Part shown: positions 1 through 7,784 of the stretch, piece by piece
Position numbering within the stretch: the first letter of the stretch is position 1
Layout of the letters: the number at the start of each line of letters is the position of its first letter
Source: an uncultured Paracoccaceae bacterium
Lineage (GTDB): Bacteria; Pseudomonadota; Alphaproteobacteria; Rhodobacterales; Rhodobacteraceae
NCBI GenBank assembly: GCA_947503935.1
Contig: CANNFR010000007.1
Location: 62,001-126,000 of the forward strand
Reading direction: 5' to 3'
Length of the DNA: 64,000 nucleotides
Made by a program: the position numbers and the translations under genes
The notes under the pieces: model-generated
Database searches by the model: none
What the model saw: the letters and a program-made list of their open reading frames with translations, nothing else
What the model was told of the DNA's origin: nothing

Positions 1-86
1 GGCGGTATCCGCATCAGCGCCGTTCGCGCCTCTGCCAGTCGTCGCAGGACGGGCGAATGATAATTCGGCGTATCGTTGTCGGACAT
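1..86 (-). CDS. Hypothetical protein, N-terminus only (runs off left edge)
   Basis: The start ATG at 86 is preceded by a perfect AGGAGG ribosome binding site at 95-100. The first 28 residues (starting MSDNDTPNYHSPVLRRLAEA) are visible and hydrophilic; the rest lies outside the window, so no function can be assigned. A close match to an EcfG (general stress) promoter lies at 129-153, at a suitable distance, so the gene probably belongs to the same stress regulon as several genes to its right. Confidence 0.65.
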   Translation of the reverse strand, partial: MSDNDTPNYHSPVLRRLAEARTALMRIP

Positions 87-128
87 CTGGGTTACCTCCT
101 CAGGCGAACGGGCACCGCAACGCGGTGT

Positions 129-153
129 AACGCCAGATCAGTTTTCCTGTTCC
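129..153 (-). promoter_or_regulatory. EcfG-type stress promoter (GGAAC-N16-CGTT)
   Basis: On the minus strand GGAAC (153-149) is followed by 16 bases and CGTT (132-129). This matches the alphaproteobacterial EcfG consensus exactly. It points at the partial gene starting at 86, giving a leader of roughly 35 nt. Assignment is by motif only. Confidence 0.7.
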
Positions 154-166
154 CGCATTTTTGCGT

Positions 167-568
167 TTAGCCAAAAATCGCCCGCGTAATCAGCACACTG
201 GCCCAGGCGGAAACGCCCGTCAGGACGGCCCCCCATGTCGTGTCGACCATCACTTGCTGCATCGACCAGCGGGACAGTGTCGCGTAATTCGTGAACTCAT
301 AGGTGCCGTAGGCGAGCGCCCCCAGGATCGCGCCATTGATCAGTGCCATGGTCGGGACATCGTCACGCAACGCGGGCCATGAGATCAGCCAGAGCACGCC
401 CGCAACATAGACCAGATAGAAGGCCGCCGCAGGCCCGATCCGGATGGGGTCCAGCAGCCAATCGCCCAGGTGTTTTTCGAACAACGGTTTCATGAAATTT
501 CGCAGCATGACCGCGTCGGCTGCAAGGAAGATGAAGGCGGTGACGGCATAGAGGGTGAGGATCTGCAT
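167..568 (-). CDS. DUF2177 family small membrane protein
   Basis: 133-residue integral membrane protein with about four hydrophobic segments and the family's short charged loops (LFEKHLGDWLLDPIRIGP, YGTYEFTNYATL). The start at 568 (MQILTLYAV) is chosen because AAGGAAGG lies directly upstream; the open frame extends further but without a site. The family has no defined biochemical role and often sits near stress or envelope genes. A GGAAC box at 606-610 (minus strand) has no matching -10 box, so no EcfG promoter is claimed here. Function unknown; family assignment fairly sure. Confidence 0.8.
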   Translation of the reverse strand: MQILTLYAVTAFIFLAADAVMLRNFMKPLFEKHLGDWLLDPIRIGPAAAFYLVYVAGVLWLISWPALRDDVPTMALINGAILGALAYGTYEFTNYATLSRWSMQQVMVDTTWGAVLTGVSAWASVLITRAIFG

Positions 569-684
569 GGGCGGCCTTCCTTGGCAGTGCATGTCGTTTG
601 CAAGTGTTCCAACGAAGCTGGATCGATACCGTGCCATGTCAAATGATCATCGCCGTGTCACGGCGAAATATGGTCGGACACCCG

Positions 685-709
685 GGAACCGAACGGTGCG
701 CTGCGAGTT
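685..709 (+). promoter_or_regulatory. Probable EcfG-type promoter, one mismatch (GGAAC-N16-AGTT)
   Basis: GGAAC at 685-689, 16 bases, then AGTT at 706-709 instead of CGTT. It lies 54 nt before the start of the PRC-barrel gene. It is weaker than the other EcfG matches in this window but in the right place. Confidence 0.5.
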
Positions 710-763
710 GTTGTGCCAGGCGCGTCAATGATGCGCGAAAACAACTCGAAATGGGAGAATACG

Positions 764-1603
764 ATGAAAAAGTTACTTCTTTCCAGCGCCTTGGTGGCGA
801 GCACCGCGATTGCTGCGTCAGCCGAGAGCACGACTTATTCCGACCTCTTCATCACCGAAGCTGAGCCGACCCATGTCCGTGCTTCCGACTTCCTCGGGAT
901 GCGTGTGTACACCTCTGAAGCCGACGTGACTGTGACCGAAATCGAAGGCTCGCAGGCCGAGTGGAACGATATCGGTGAGATCAACGATGTCATCATGGGC
1001 CGCGACGGCGGCGTTGAAGCCGTGCTGGTCGACGTGGGTGGCTTTCTGGGCATCGGCGAGCGTCAGGTCGCCATGAATATGGATGCGATCAAGTTCGTGT
1101 CCGACAGCTCGACCGCAGACAATGATGGCGATTTCTTCCTTGTCGTGAATGCGCCGCGGACTTCGATCGAAGAAGCGCCTGAATTCACGTGGGAAGAGGC
1201 CGAAGCCTCGATGGAACGCGCTGGCGAGGAAGTTGCCCAGACGGCTGAAAATGCCGAGCAGACTGTTGAGGCCACGATGAACGACATGGCCAACAACGTT
1301 GAGCGTGAGGGCTATTCGGAAGTTGAGATGGAATATCTGACCACCGAAAACCTGACTGGCGCTCGCGTCTATGACGCCAATGACGACTGGATCGGTGAAG
1401 TTTCCGAACTGATCGTGGGTGAGCAGGGCCAGATCTCGGAAGCGATCGTCGATGTTGGCGGCTTCCTTGGGATTGGCGAAAAGCCTGTTGCTTTGACGAT
1501 GGACCAACTCGATATCCTGCGCCAGGGTGACGGCGATGACGTCCGCATCTTCGTCTCCGCGACGCGCGAGCAGCTGGAAGCCATGCCGACGTTTAACCAG
1601 TAA
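764..1603 (+). CDS. Exported protein with two PRC-barrel domains
   Basis: 279 residues. An N-terminal signal peptide (MKKLLLSSALVASTAIAASA) is followed by two PRC-barrel domains, at about residues 38-125 and 190-270. Each carries the near-identical motif VDVGGFLGIGE/GEK, which shows an internal duplication. The linker between them is very acidic and rich in Glu/Ala. The ATG at 764 follows GGGAG; an upstream in-frame start lacks both a site and a signal peptide. PRC barrels are small beta domains found in RNA-maturation and envelope or stress proteins; exported paired forms are frequent in Rhodobacteraceae and of unknown function. A probable EcfG promoter precedes the gene and a hairpin terminator follows. 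Confidence 0.85.
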   Translation: MKKLLLSSALVASTAIAASAESTTYSDLFITEAEPTHVRASDFLGMRVYTSEADVTVTEIEGSQAEWNDIGEINDVIMGRDGGVEAVLVDVGGFLGIGERQVAMNMDAIKFVSDSSTADNDGDFFLVVNAPRTSIEEAPEFTWEEAEASMERAGEEVAQTAENAEQTVEATMNDMANNVEREGYSEVEMEYLTTENLTGARVYDANDDWIGEVSELIVGEQGQISEAIVDVGGFLGIGEKPVALTMDQLDILRQGDGDDVRIFVSATREQLEAMPTFNQ

Positions 1604-1625
1604 TTGTCATCTACCATTCGTGTCA

Positions 1626-1652
1626 GAGGCCTGCCCCGTGCAGGCCTCTTTC
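1626..1652 (+). terminator. Rho-independent terminator after the PRC-barrel gene
   Basis: Perfect 9-bp stem GAGGCCTGC / GCAGGCCTC (1626-1634 and 1640-1648) with a 5-nt loop, then TT-C-TTT-rich sequence. Confidence 0.8.
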
Positions 1653-1750
1653 ATTTGCATTTGTATGAATGCATGACCCGGAGTAGCCTTGGACATATCG
1701 TGGGGCTGACGCCCTCCAAGCTTGCAGTAGCGGATTGATTGGAGTTTCAC

Positions 1751-1942
1751 ATGTTCACGATGGGTAGTATCGGCGCCCTCATTGTTCTCATCCTCAATGT
1801 CTGGGCCATCGTGGCGATCTTAGGCTCAGCCGAACCCACGGGCGCCAAGGTCTTCTGGATCGTGGTAGTCCTGCTCTTGCCGGTTCTGGGTTTCATTATC
1901 TGGTTCGTCGCCGGTCCAAGCGCGGATAGCGCCAAATCCTGA
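1751..1942 (+). CDS. PLDc_N-type small membrane protein
   Basis: 63 residues with two hydrophobic helices and the pattern of the PLDc_N (phospholipase-D nuclease N-terminal) domain, ending ...FIIWFVAGPSADSAKS. Start at 1751 (MFTMGSIGALIV) fits GGAG at 1741-1744; an upstream TTG at 1739 would leave no site. Such stand-alone domains are membrane anchors of unknown role. The stop lies 8 bases before the next gene, so the two are probably cotranscribed. Confidence 0.8.
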   Translation: MFTMGSIGALIVLILNVWAIVAILGSAEPTGAKVFWIVVVLLLPVLGFIIWFVAGPSADSAKS

Positions 1943-1950
1943 GGCTGATC

Positions 1951-2838
1951 ATGGCGATCATCGCCAAGATCCGCACACGCTACATCCCGGCTTTCATGGA
2001 TGTGATTGATCGGATGGACCGGCTGAACCTGGGCCTCATGGCGGCTGGGGTGGGTTTTTTCGCGATGCTTGCGATCTTCCCGGCCCTGGCGGTCGTCGTG
2101 ATGCTGTGGAGCTTTGTGGCTGACCCGGCCGAGATCGGGGCCCTTCTGGATATCTCGGCCGATGTTTTGCCGCCGGAAGTGCACAAGATCCTGTCCGATC
2201 AGGTGAAGGGCGTTATCGCCGCCGCGTCGGATTCGACCTTGGGCCTGGCCACGTTTCTGTCGCTTGCCCTTGCGCTCTGGTCGGCGCGCGCGGGCGTCGC
2301 GGCGCTTATCCGTGGGTTGAATGCCGTTTACCGCACCGAAAACCGCGAGGGCATTGTCCGCCGGATGGCAGCGGCCATTGGCCTGACGCTGGTCCTTTGC
2401 GGATCGGCCATTGTTGCCATTGCGGCCGTCGTCATTGCGCCGATCATCATTGCGTTGGTGCCGCTGGGGCCATCGGCCACGATGGTGGCCGAGGTTGCAC
2501 GTTGGGTCGTGGCGCTGACGGTCATCATCTTTTCGCTTGGGCTGATCTACCGCTACGGCCCCAACAAGCGCAAAGACCGCCCGAAATGGATCACACCGGG
2601 CGCCGTCGCCGCGGCCATCTTGTGGCTTGCCGTGTCACTGGCCTTTTCGGCCTATCTGTCGAATTTCTCAAACTACAACGAAGTTTATGGATCAATCGGG
2701 GCGGCTGTTGCCCTTCTGATGTGGTTCTACCTTTCGGCCTATGTCGTCCTGCTGGGCGCCGCGTTGAATGTTGAGCTCGATCCCGAATTCCGCAAATCGC
2801 GGCGCGAGGCGCGGGCAAGGGCGCACGTTTCGGAATAA
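1951..2838 (+). CDS. YihY/BrkB family inner-membrane protein
   Basis: 295 residues with about six transmembrane helices and the family landmarks: an early glycine-rich membrane segment (AAGVGFFAMLAIFPALAVVV), GLNAVYRTENREG, RKDRPKWITPGA and a C-terminal YLSNFSNYNEVYGSIGA. The family was once annotated as RNase BN, which is wrong; a transport or envelope function is suspected but unproven. Start ATG at 1951 with GAGG 6 nt upstream. Follows the small PLDc_N gene closely. Confidence 0.88.
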   Translation: MAIIAKIRTRYIPAFMDVIDRMDRLNLGLMAAGVGFFAMLAIFPALAVVVMLWSFVADPAEIGALLDISADVLPPEVHKILSDQVKGVIAAASDSTLGLATFLSLALALWSARAGVAALIRGLNAVYRTENREGIVRRMAAAIGLTLVLCGSAIVAIAAVVIAPIIIALVPLGPSATMVAEVARWVVALTVIIFSLGLIYRYGPNKRKDRPKWITPGAVAAAILWLAVSLAFSAYLSNFSNYNEVYGSIGAAVALLMWFYLSAYVVLLGAALNVELDPEFRKSRREARARAHVSE

Positions 2839-2876
2839 GCACACTTGTCGCGACGCATTCTATCGGTGAGGAATCG

Positions 2877-4337
2877 TCATGCGTTGGTTTGCGCAGCACT
2901 TTGGCAAAGCGTCTGCAAAATATGCCCGGCGGTTTCCAGATCATCCCGAAAAGCAACACGCTCTGCCGTCTGTTGGGCGGGGTCGGGCAGCCGCAGGATG
3001 TAGGACGGATGCACGGTGATAAAAACCGGCATGCCGTCTTCCGCAGCCTCAACCGTTCCGCGCCGTCGCAAGAGCCCCGCCCCGGATCCGGTGAGTGTCT
3101 GGCAGGCCGTGGCGCCCATGGCGATGATCAGCTTGGGGCGCACCAAAGCCCGCTCGCGCGTCAGCCACCAGCGGCAGCTTTGCACCTCATCCGCATTCGG
3201 GCGCTGGTGGATGCGCCGCTTGCCACGAACCGAGAATTTGAAATGCTTGACCGCGTTGGTGATGTAGATCTGCTCGCGCTCCAGCCCCGCGGCGCGCGCT
3301 TCGGTATCGAAGACTTCTCCCGCCGGCCCGACGAAGGGGCGCCCTGTCAGATCCTCGCGGTCGCCCGGCTGTTCACCGACGATCATCAGATCGGCATCAT
3401 GCGGCCCCTCCCCGAACACGATCTGCGTGGCGGACCCGTGCAGGGGGCATCGGGTGCACCCTTGGGCCTGTCTGCGCAAGTCCTCCATCGTGCCGGGGGC
3501 AGCTTCCGTTTTCTCGGGCATGGCCATCGCGCGGGCGACAGCGGCACGGCGGGCCGGAGGGTCGGTCGGGCGCGCGGCCTCCATCTTTGCGGCGCGGGCT
3601 TCGGCGGTGCGGATCAAATTTGGGATCAGGTCGGCCTCTGGCAGATTATGCCAGTATTTCTTGGGCATCTCGGATTGCATCGCCTTCACCATCAGCCGGG
3701 CGGGATTGAAGATCGAGGCGTAATAGGTGCGCCACAGATCCTCGGTGTCATCGGCAGGTGGGCGCTGGGTGCTCTCCGTCTCGCTAAAGCTGAGCTGTCC
3801 CGCGATGAAGCGCGCCGTCACCGCAGGCGTTGCGATCACCCAATCCATGTCGCCGAAGCGGTTGGCGAAGAACGGTGTCGCCGCCTCGACGATGGGATGT
3901 TCGGGTTCAAACCATGCGGCAAAGGCGCGGCGGGGGTCGGTGCTTTCGACCTCGCGAAACCGGACGAAGGCGTGCATCTTGTGGATGTCGCGATGCACGG
4001 CCTTGGCCTGCAGCATCACCTTGCGCATCGCCGGATCGGCCCGATCCCCCCAGCGCAGGGACCCTTGGGATAGGCGCAGCACCAGCGCATAGGCCCGCGC
4101 GAACCTTTCGGGATCGCGATGACAAAGCGCCGATTCCAATCCCTTGATCGCAACGCGCGACAAATTGATCTGCCTCGGCGTGCCAGTTGCCGGAGGTTGG
4201 GTTGCAAAAAGGTCTGCCTCGGCCTGCCCGACGCGCCAGCTGACGGCTTCGGGCGGCACACCGCCTGCTGCCAGCCGCCGCGCCTCGGCCCGCCAGGCGG
4301 CCACGGTTCCGATGACCGGCAGCACGACCTGGTGCAT
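2877..4337 (-). CDS. DUF4130-UdgX fusion, uracil-DNA-binding repair protein
   Basis: 486 residues with two parts. Residues about 1-255 match the DUF4130 'probable DNA metabolism' domain that usually partners the radical SAM protein encoded upstream. Residues about 280-486 are a UdgX-type uracil-DNA glycosylase: a CTRCPL iron-sulfur cysteine pair, the active-site stretch GEQPGDREDLTGRPFVGPAG, KRRIH at 373-377, and the HPSYILR loop. In characterised UdgX proteins the histidine of KRRIH attacks the uracil-bearing sugar and leaves the protein covalently on DNA; that histidine is present here. The start codon shares one base with the upstream stop (TGATG), so the pair is translationally coupled and shares the LexA box at 5566-5580. 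The fused form is known in proteobacteria; what the DUF4130 part does is not. Confidence 0.92.
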   Translation of the reverse strand: MHQVVLPVIGTVAAWRAEARRLAAGGVPPEAVSWRVGQAEADLFATQPPATGTPRQINLSRVAIKGLESALCHRDPERFARAYALVLRLSQGSLRWGDRADPAMRKVMLQAKAVHRDIHKMHAFVRFREVESTDPRRAFAAWFEPEHPIVEAATPFFANRFGDMDWVIATPAVTARFIAGQLSFSETESTQRPPADDTEDLWRTYYASIFNPARLMVKAMQSEMPKKYWHNLPEADLIPNLIRTAEARAAKMEAARPTDPPARRAAVARAMAMPEKTEAAPGTMEDLRRQAQGCTRCPLHGSATQIVFGEGPHDADLMIVGEQPGDREDLTGRPFVGPAGEVFDTEARAAGLEREQIYITNAVKHFKFSVRGKRRIHQRPNADEVQSCRWWLTRERALVRPKLIIAMGATACQTLTGSGAGLLRRRGTVEAAEDGMPVFITVHPSYILRLPDPAQQTAERVAFRDDLETAGHILQTLCQSAAQTNA

Positions 4338-5563
4338 CAGAGCAAGCTCAGCTGTTCCGGCGGCGGTGCGAAGCGGGTCTTCAGCGCCGCATCGTCGGTC
4401 ATCCCCCGCGGTGACCAGCCCGGCGCCACGATGAAGGCCTTGGCGTTCTTCATGACAGCCCCCATCGCCGCCAGCCCCTCATACCGCACGGCGCCGTGCC
4501 GTCTTGCGGCCAGAATGCGCGCCACGGTCTTGGTGCCGAAGCCGGGCACGCGCAGCAACATTTCCTTCGGCGCGCGGTTCACATCCACAGGGAACGCCGC
4601 GCGATGCTCGAGCGCCCAGGCCAGCTTGGGGTCGACCTCAAGATCCAGCATACCCTTCTGCGCAATCTCGCCCACCTCAAACCCATAGAACCGCAACAGC
4701 CAGTCGGCCTGATACAGCCGATGCTCGCGCAAAAGCGGGGGGCGGATCAGAGGCAGGTTTTTCGAGGCATCGGGGATGGGCGAAAAGGCCGAATAGTAGA
4801 CCCGGCTCAGCTGATAATTGGCGTATAGCGTGGAAGATTGCGTTAGGATCGCCCGGTCATCGGCCGCGTCGGCCCCCACGATCACCTGCGTCGATTGCCC
4901 CGCCGGCGCAAAGCGCGCCTTGCGTTTGCCGGTATGGCTGCGCTCGCGCGAGGCCTCGCGCCTGACGCGGACTTCGGCCATCGCCTTACGGATGCCGGTG
5001 GCCGACTTCTCCGGCGCCAGCCGGGTCAGCCCCGCCTCGGTCGGCATCTCGACATTGATCGACAAACGGTCGGCCCAGCGACCGGCCTCATCAATCAGCT
5101 CGGGCGCGGCATCGGGGATGGTCTTGAGGTGGATGTAGCCGCGAAAATTCTCCTGCTGCCGCAGGGTGCGTGCGATGCGCACCATATCGGCCATCGTATC
5201 GTCGGGCGACCGGATGATGCCCGAGGACAGGAACAACCCCTCGATATAATTCCGCCGGTAGAATTCGATTGTCAGGCGCACGACCTCATCCACCGAAAAG
5301 CGCGCACGCTCGACCCGGCTGGACACGCGGTTCACGCAATAGGCGCAATCGTAGATGCAGAAATTCGTCATCAGGATCTTCAGCAGCGATATGCATCGCC
5401 CGTCCGGCGCATAGGCGTGGCAGATGCCCGCCCCGCCTGACGACCCCAGGCCAGACCCGTCGCGCGACCCGCGCCTTTGCCCCCCGGACGAGGCGCAGGA
5501 CGCATCATATTTCGCCGCATCCGACAGGATCGCCAGCTTTTCGCTGAGGGTTCTCTTGGTCAT
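4337..5563 (-). CDS. Putative DNA modification/repair radical SAM protein
   Basis: 408 residues. The radical SAM cluster motif CIYDCAYC (C69, C73, C76) should bind a 4Fe-4S cluster and S-adenosylmethionine. A C-terminal helix-hairpin-helix (VPGFGTKTVARILAARR) suggests DNA binding. The start sequence MTKRTLSEKLAILSDAAKYDAS is typical of the family. A glycine/serine-rich stretch (residues about 25-46) is longer than usual. This family is almost always next to DUF4130/UdgX, as here; its substrate is unknown. A LexA-type operator lies 2 bases before the ATG, so expression is probably SOS-induced. The nearest purine-rich site (AAGGAAGG) is about 19 nt upstream of ATG, too far for normal use, so initiation may be unusual. 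Confidence 0.9.
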   Translation of the reverse strand: MTKRTLSEKLAILSDAAKYDASCASSGGQRRGSRDGSGLGSSGGAGICHAYAPDGRCISLLKILMTNFCIYDCAYCVNRVSSRVERARFSVDEVVRLTIEFYRRNYIEGLFLSSGIIRSPDDTMADMVRIARTLRQQENFRGYIHLKTIPDAAPELIDEAGRWADRLSINVEMPTEAGLTRLAPEKSATGIRKAMAEVRVRREASRERSHTGKRKARFAPAGQSTQVIVGADAADDRAILTQSSTLYANYQLSRVYYSAFSPIPDASKNLPLIRPPLLREHRLYQADWLLRFYGFEVGEIAQKGMLDLEVDPKLAWALEHRAAFPVDVNRAPKEMLLRVPGFGTKTVARILAARRHGAVRYEGLAAMGAVMKNAKAFIVAPGWSPRGMTDDAALKTRFAPPPEQLSLL

Positions 5564-5565
5564 AT

Positions 5566-5580
5566 GTTCTTATAATGTTC
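5566..5580 (-). promoter_or_regulatory. LexA (SOS) box, GTTC-N7-GTTC
   Basis: GTTC at 5566-5569 and GTTC at 5577-5580 with exactly 7 bases between. This is the direct-repeat operator described for LexA in alphaproteobacteria (GAAC-N7-GAAC on the coding strand). It ends 2 bases before the start codon of the radical SAM gene, so bound LexA would block transcription or its start. The same region lies about 44 bases from a divergent EcfG promoter at 5624-5649. Confidence 0.78.
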
Positions 5581-5623
5581 CACACCTTCCTTCGCAAGCC
5601 AATCGCTCTTTTTCCCGTTCTGC

Positions 5624-5649
5624 GGAACTTCGGCGCACCTGCCCGCGTT
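5624..5649 (+). promoter_or_regulatory. EcfG-type stress promoter (GGAAC-N17-CGTT)
   Basis: GGAAC at 5624-5628, 17-base spacer, CGTT at 5646-5649. It precedes the 22-residue membrane peptide gene at 5690 and probably drives the four-gene operon up to 7749. Confidence 0.8.
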
Positions 5650-5689
5650 TGGACGGCAACGATCAACCGGACAAATCGGGGAAAGAATC

Positions 5690-5758
5690 ATGCGGAACGT
5701 TTTCTACATCATCGGTGTCATCGTCGTGGCACTGGCCATCATCAATTTCGTATTTTGA
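5690..5758 (+). CDS. 22-residue single-helix membrane peptide
   Basis: ATG at 5690 to TGA at 5758 encodes MRNVFYIIGVIVVALAIINF plus VF: one hydrophobic helix with an N-terminal positive charge. A GGGGAAAG site lies 5-10 nt upstream, the EcfG promoter CGTT box ends 40 nt upstream, and the next gene starts 11 nt after the stop. These context signs make it a likely real gene despite its length. It would be a tiny inner-membrane protein; function unknown. Confidence 0.7.
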   Translation: MRNVFYIIGVIVVALAIINFVF

Positions 5759-5769
5759 AGGAGGCTGAA

Positions 5770-6348
5770 ATGTCGAACGAACACATCAAGGATAAAGTAC
5801 GCGACGCCGCCGAGACGGCCCAGGAGATGGGTCGGGACGCCCTGAACGACGCCAAGGAAAAAGCGACCGAGGCCGCGAATAACACGGCATCCGCCGTTCG
5901 CGAGGAAGCAGGCGCGCGTGCCGAGCATGCAAAGGATTCGCTTGCTGAAGAAGGCCACCGTCTGGCTGACTCGCTGCGTAATGCGGCCGCCGAAAACGAC
6001 GGTAGCCTGCAGGCACGTCTGCTGGATGCCGTGGCTGGAAGTGTGGCCGATGCGTCGGAGAACCTGCGTGGCCGGAGCTTGGGGTCGATCATCGGTGATG
6101 TGGAAGGTTTTGCGCGCCGGAACCCGGGTGCCTTTGTAGCGGGCGCCACCTTGGCTGGATTTACCCTTGCACGCTTCGCTCGCGCGTCTGAGCCGCGGAC
6201 CGGCGGTGCAGATCCACTGCCCGCACCCCAGCCGACACCTGTCTACGGCGCTGACGGTGCCGAGAGGGAAATTCGCCATCACGACCCCGACTTGCGGACG
6301 TCGACCGAGGCTCGCGATCGCCAAATGGCGGTGGAGATCCCGTCATGA
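5770..6348 (+). CDS. LEA/DUF883-like amphipathic stress protein
   Basis: 192 residues. The first half is a charged, Ala/Glu/Lys-rich repeat-like helix (KDKVRDAAETAQEMGRDA, NDAKEKATEAANN), the pattern of LEA and apolipoprotein-like desiccation or membrane-stress proteins. A hydrophobic stretch follows (RRNPGAFVAGATLAGFTLA, about 118-136), as in DUF883-type proteins that sit in the inner membrane. The C-terminal tail is Pro-rich and hydrophilic. Start at 5770 with GAAGGAGG upstream. It is the second gene of the EcfG-promoted operon and overlaps the holin-like gene by 4 bases (ATGA). Specific function unknown. Confidence 0.8.
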   Translation: MSNEHIKDKVRDAAETAQEMGRDALNDAKEKATEAANNTASAVREEAGARAEHAKDSLAEEGHRLADSLRNAAAENDGSLQARLLDAVAGSVADASENLRGRSLGSIIGDVEGFARRNPGAFVAGATLAGFTLARFARASEPRTGGADPLPAPQPTPVYGADGAEREIRHHDPDLRTSTEARDRQMAVEIPS

Positions 6349-6755
6349 GCTTCGACCATGAAGCAAAATCGACCGGCACTTTGCTGTCCGACGCGCTTCA
6401 GCATTTGACTGATCTTGTGCGGGGCGAAGTGGCCTTGGCCAAGGCCGAAGTCGAACAGAATTTGCGAAATGCCGGCGTTGGCATTGGGCTTATCGTCTCC
6501 GCTGTCGTGCTGGCCCTTGTCGCCCTGAACGTTCTGGCGGGCGCGCTTGTCGCCGCATTGGCCGAGCTGGGGCTAAGCCCCGGACTGGCCGCTCTGGCGG
6601 TCGGCGGAACTTTGGCGCTAATCGCCCTCGCTTTGATCTTGAAGGGGGCATCAGCCCTCAAACCGGAAAATCTCGCGCCCGAACGCACGATGAAAAACAT
6701 CAAGCGCGACGCGAAAGCATTGAAGGAGATTGTCACAGATGACCCATCACACTGA
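6345..6755 (+). CDS. Phage-holin-3-6 family (DUF1469) membrane protein
   Basis: 136 residues. An amphipathic N-terminal helix (DALQHLTDLVRGEVALAKAEVEQNL) is followed by two hydrophobic helices (about 44-70 and 75-100). This is the Phage_holin_3_6 / DUF1469 arrangement. Despite the name, chromosomal members are not phage genes; they usually lie, as here, beside DUF883 and DUF3618 proteins in stress operons. The start overlaps the upstream stop, and the 3' end overlaps the next gene by 17 bases, so the three are one transcription unit. Confidence 0.85.
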   Translation: MSFDHEAKSTGTLLSDALQHLTDLVRGEVALAKAEVEQNLRNAGVGIGLIVSAVVLALVALNVLAGALVAALAELGLSPGLAALAVGGTLALIALALILKGASALKPENLAPERTMKNIKRDAKALKEIVTDDPSH

Positions 6756-7749
6756 CCCCCGCCAGATTGAAGAAGATATCGCGCGCGAGCGTGCATCTTT
6801 GGCCTCAACCATCGACGCTTTGCAGGACCGCGCGTCCGTCGATCACATGGCGCGCGAAGCTTTGGGGATGATCAAGACCAACGCCGCTGCCTACACACGG
6901 TCGATTGACGAGGCTGTCCGCGCGAACCCTGTGGCGGTCGCTCTGACGGGTGTTGGCCTTGCCTGGCTGGTCTTTGGGTCCAAGAAGTCCTCCACAGACC
7001 GTGACGACATGCCAGACCGGTGGGGCAAGACTGCGCCCAATGCCCATCCGCATTACCCGTACGATACCGATGTCGACAAAGGGTGGTCGCAGGAGGCCGA
7101 TCGTCTGCGCGCCCGCGCCTCGGCCTCGCTTCGCCGTGTCGAGGCGGATGCAAAATCCTATTACGCCCGCCTCCGTGACGGGGCCGCCGATACCTATGAG
7201 GATGCGCGTGACTACGCGTCCGAGCGTGCGGCTATCTTGGCTGATTTTGCAAACGATCTGGCACGCAGCTTTTCGTCGGGTCTCGACCAGGTTTCCGAGC
7301 AATCGCGCGAGCGTATTATTGCGGCACGTGAGCGCGCCTATTCCGCCCGGCTGAAGGCCGAGCGGACGGCGAAGAAGACAAGCAGCGAAACGGTGCGCTT
7401 CATTGAGGATCACCCGCTGGTTGCGGGCGCGATCGCCGCAGCTTTGGGCGCGGCCCTGGCGACGGCACTACCCCGCACGCGGATCGAGGATCGCACATTC
7501 GGCGCTGAAAGCGATCGCCTCATGGACGAAGCGAACAGGTTGTACCGGTCGGAACGGGCACGTGCGCTTCGCATTGCCGAGGGTGTCGGCGATGAACTGA
7601 AGGACGCCGCAATCGATACGATGGACACTGTTTCCGACAAAGCGGAAGAGGCCGTGACCCGCGCAAAGGATCGCGTGGTGACTGAGGCAAAAAAGCCCCA
7701 ATCCGCAAAGCGTAAGACAGCGGCTCCACAGACGAAAAAAGCATCATAA
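6739..7749 (+). CDS. DUF3618 domain stress/envelope protein
   Basis: 336 residues. The N-terminus carries the DUF3618 signature (DPRQIEEDIARERASLASTIDALQDRAS) and a membrane segment (NPVAVALTGVGLAWLVFG). A long charged, probably coiled region rich in Ala, Arg and Glu follows, then a second hydrophobic segment (HPLVAGAIAAALGAALATAL, about 225-245) and a Lys-rich tail. Start at 6739 fits AAGGAGAT at 6723-6730. Last gene of the EcfG operon, closed by a strong hairpin. Members of the family are of unknown function. Confidence 0.85.
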   Translation: MTHHTDPRQIEEDIARERASLASTIDALQDRASVDHMAREALGMIKTNAAAYTRSIDEAVRANPVAVALTGVGLAWLVFGSKKSSTDRDDMPDRWGKTAPNAHPHYPYDTDVDKGWSQEADRLRARASASLRRVEADAKSYYARLRDGAADTYEDARDYASERAAILADFANDLARSFSSGLDQVSEQSRERIIAARERAYSARLKAERTAKKTSSETVRFIEDHPLVAGAIAAALGAALATALPRTRIEDRTFGAESDRLMDEANRLYRSERARALRIAEGVGDELKDAAIDTMDTVSDKAEEAVTRAKDRVVTEAKKPQSAKRKTAAPQTKKAS

Positions 7750-7784
7750 GCTGGTAGCTTGGTGTCCAAGACAGGGATGAGTTC

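Noticed and set aside
606-610. GGAAC box (minus strand) upstream of the DUF2177 gene as an EcfG promoter
   Set aside because: No CGTT or GTT at 16-17 bases downstream.
2889-4073. 394-residue plus-strand open frame opposite the UdgX fusion
   Set aside because: Shadow frame; the minus-strand protein carries the UdgX active site.
6345-6755. Holin-like gene as evidence of a prophage
   Set aside because: The Phage_holin_3_6 name is historical; no lysin, integrase or structural phage genes are near, and the gene is in a stress operon.
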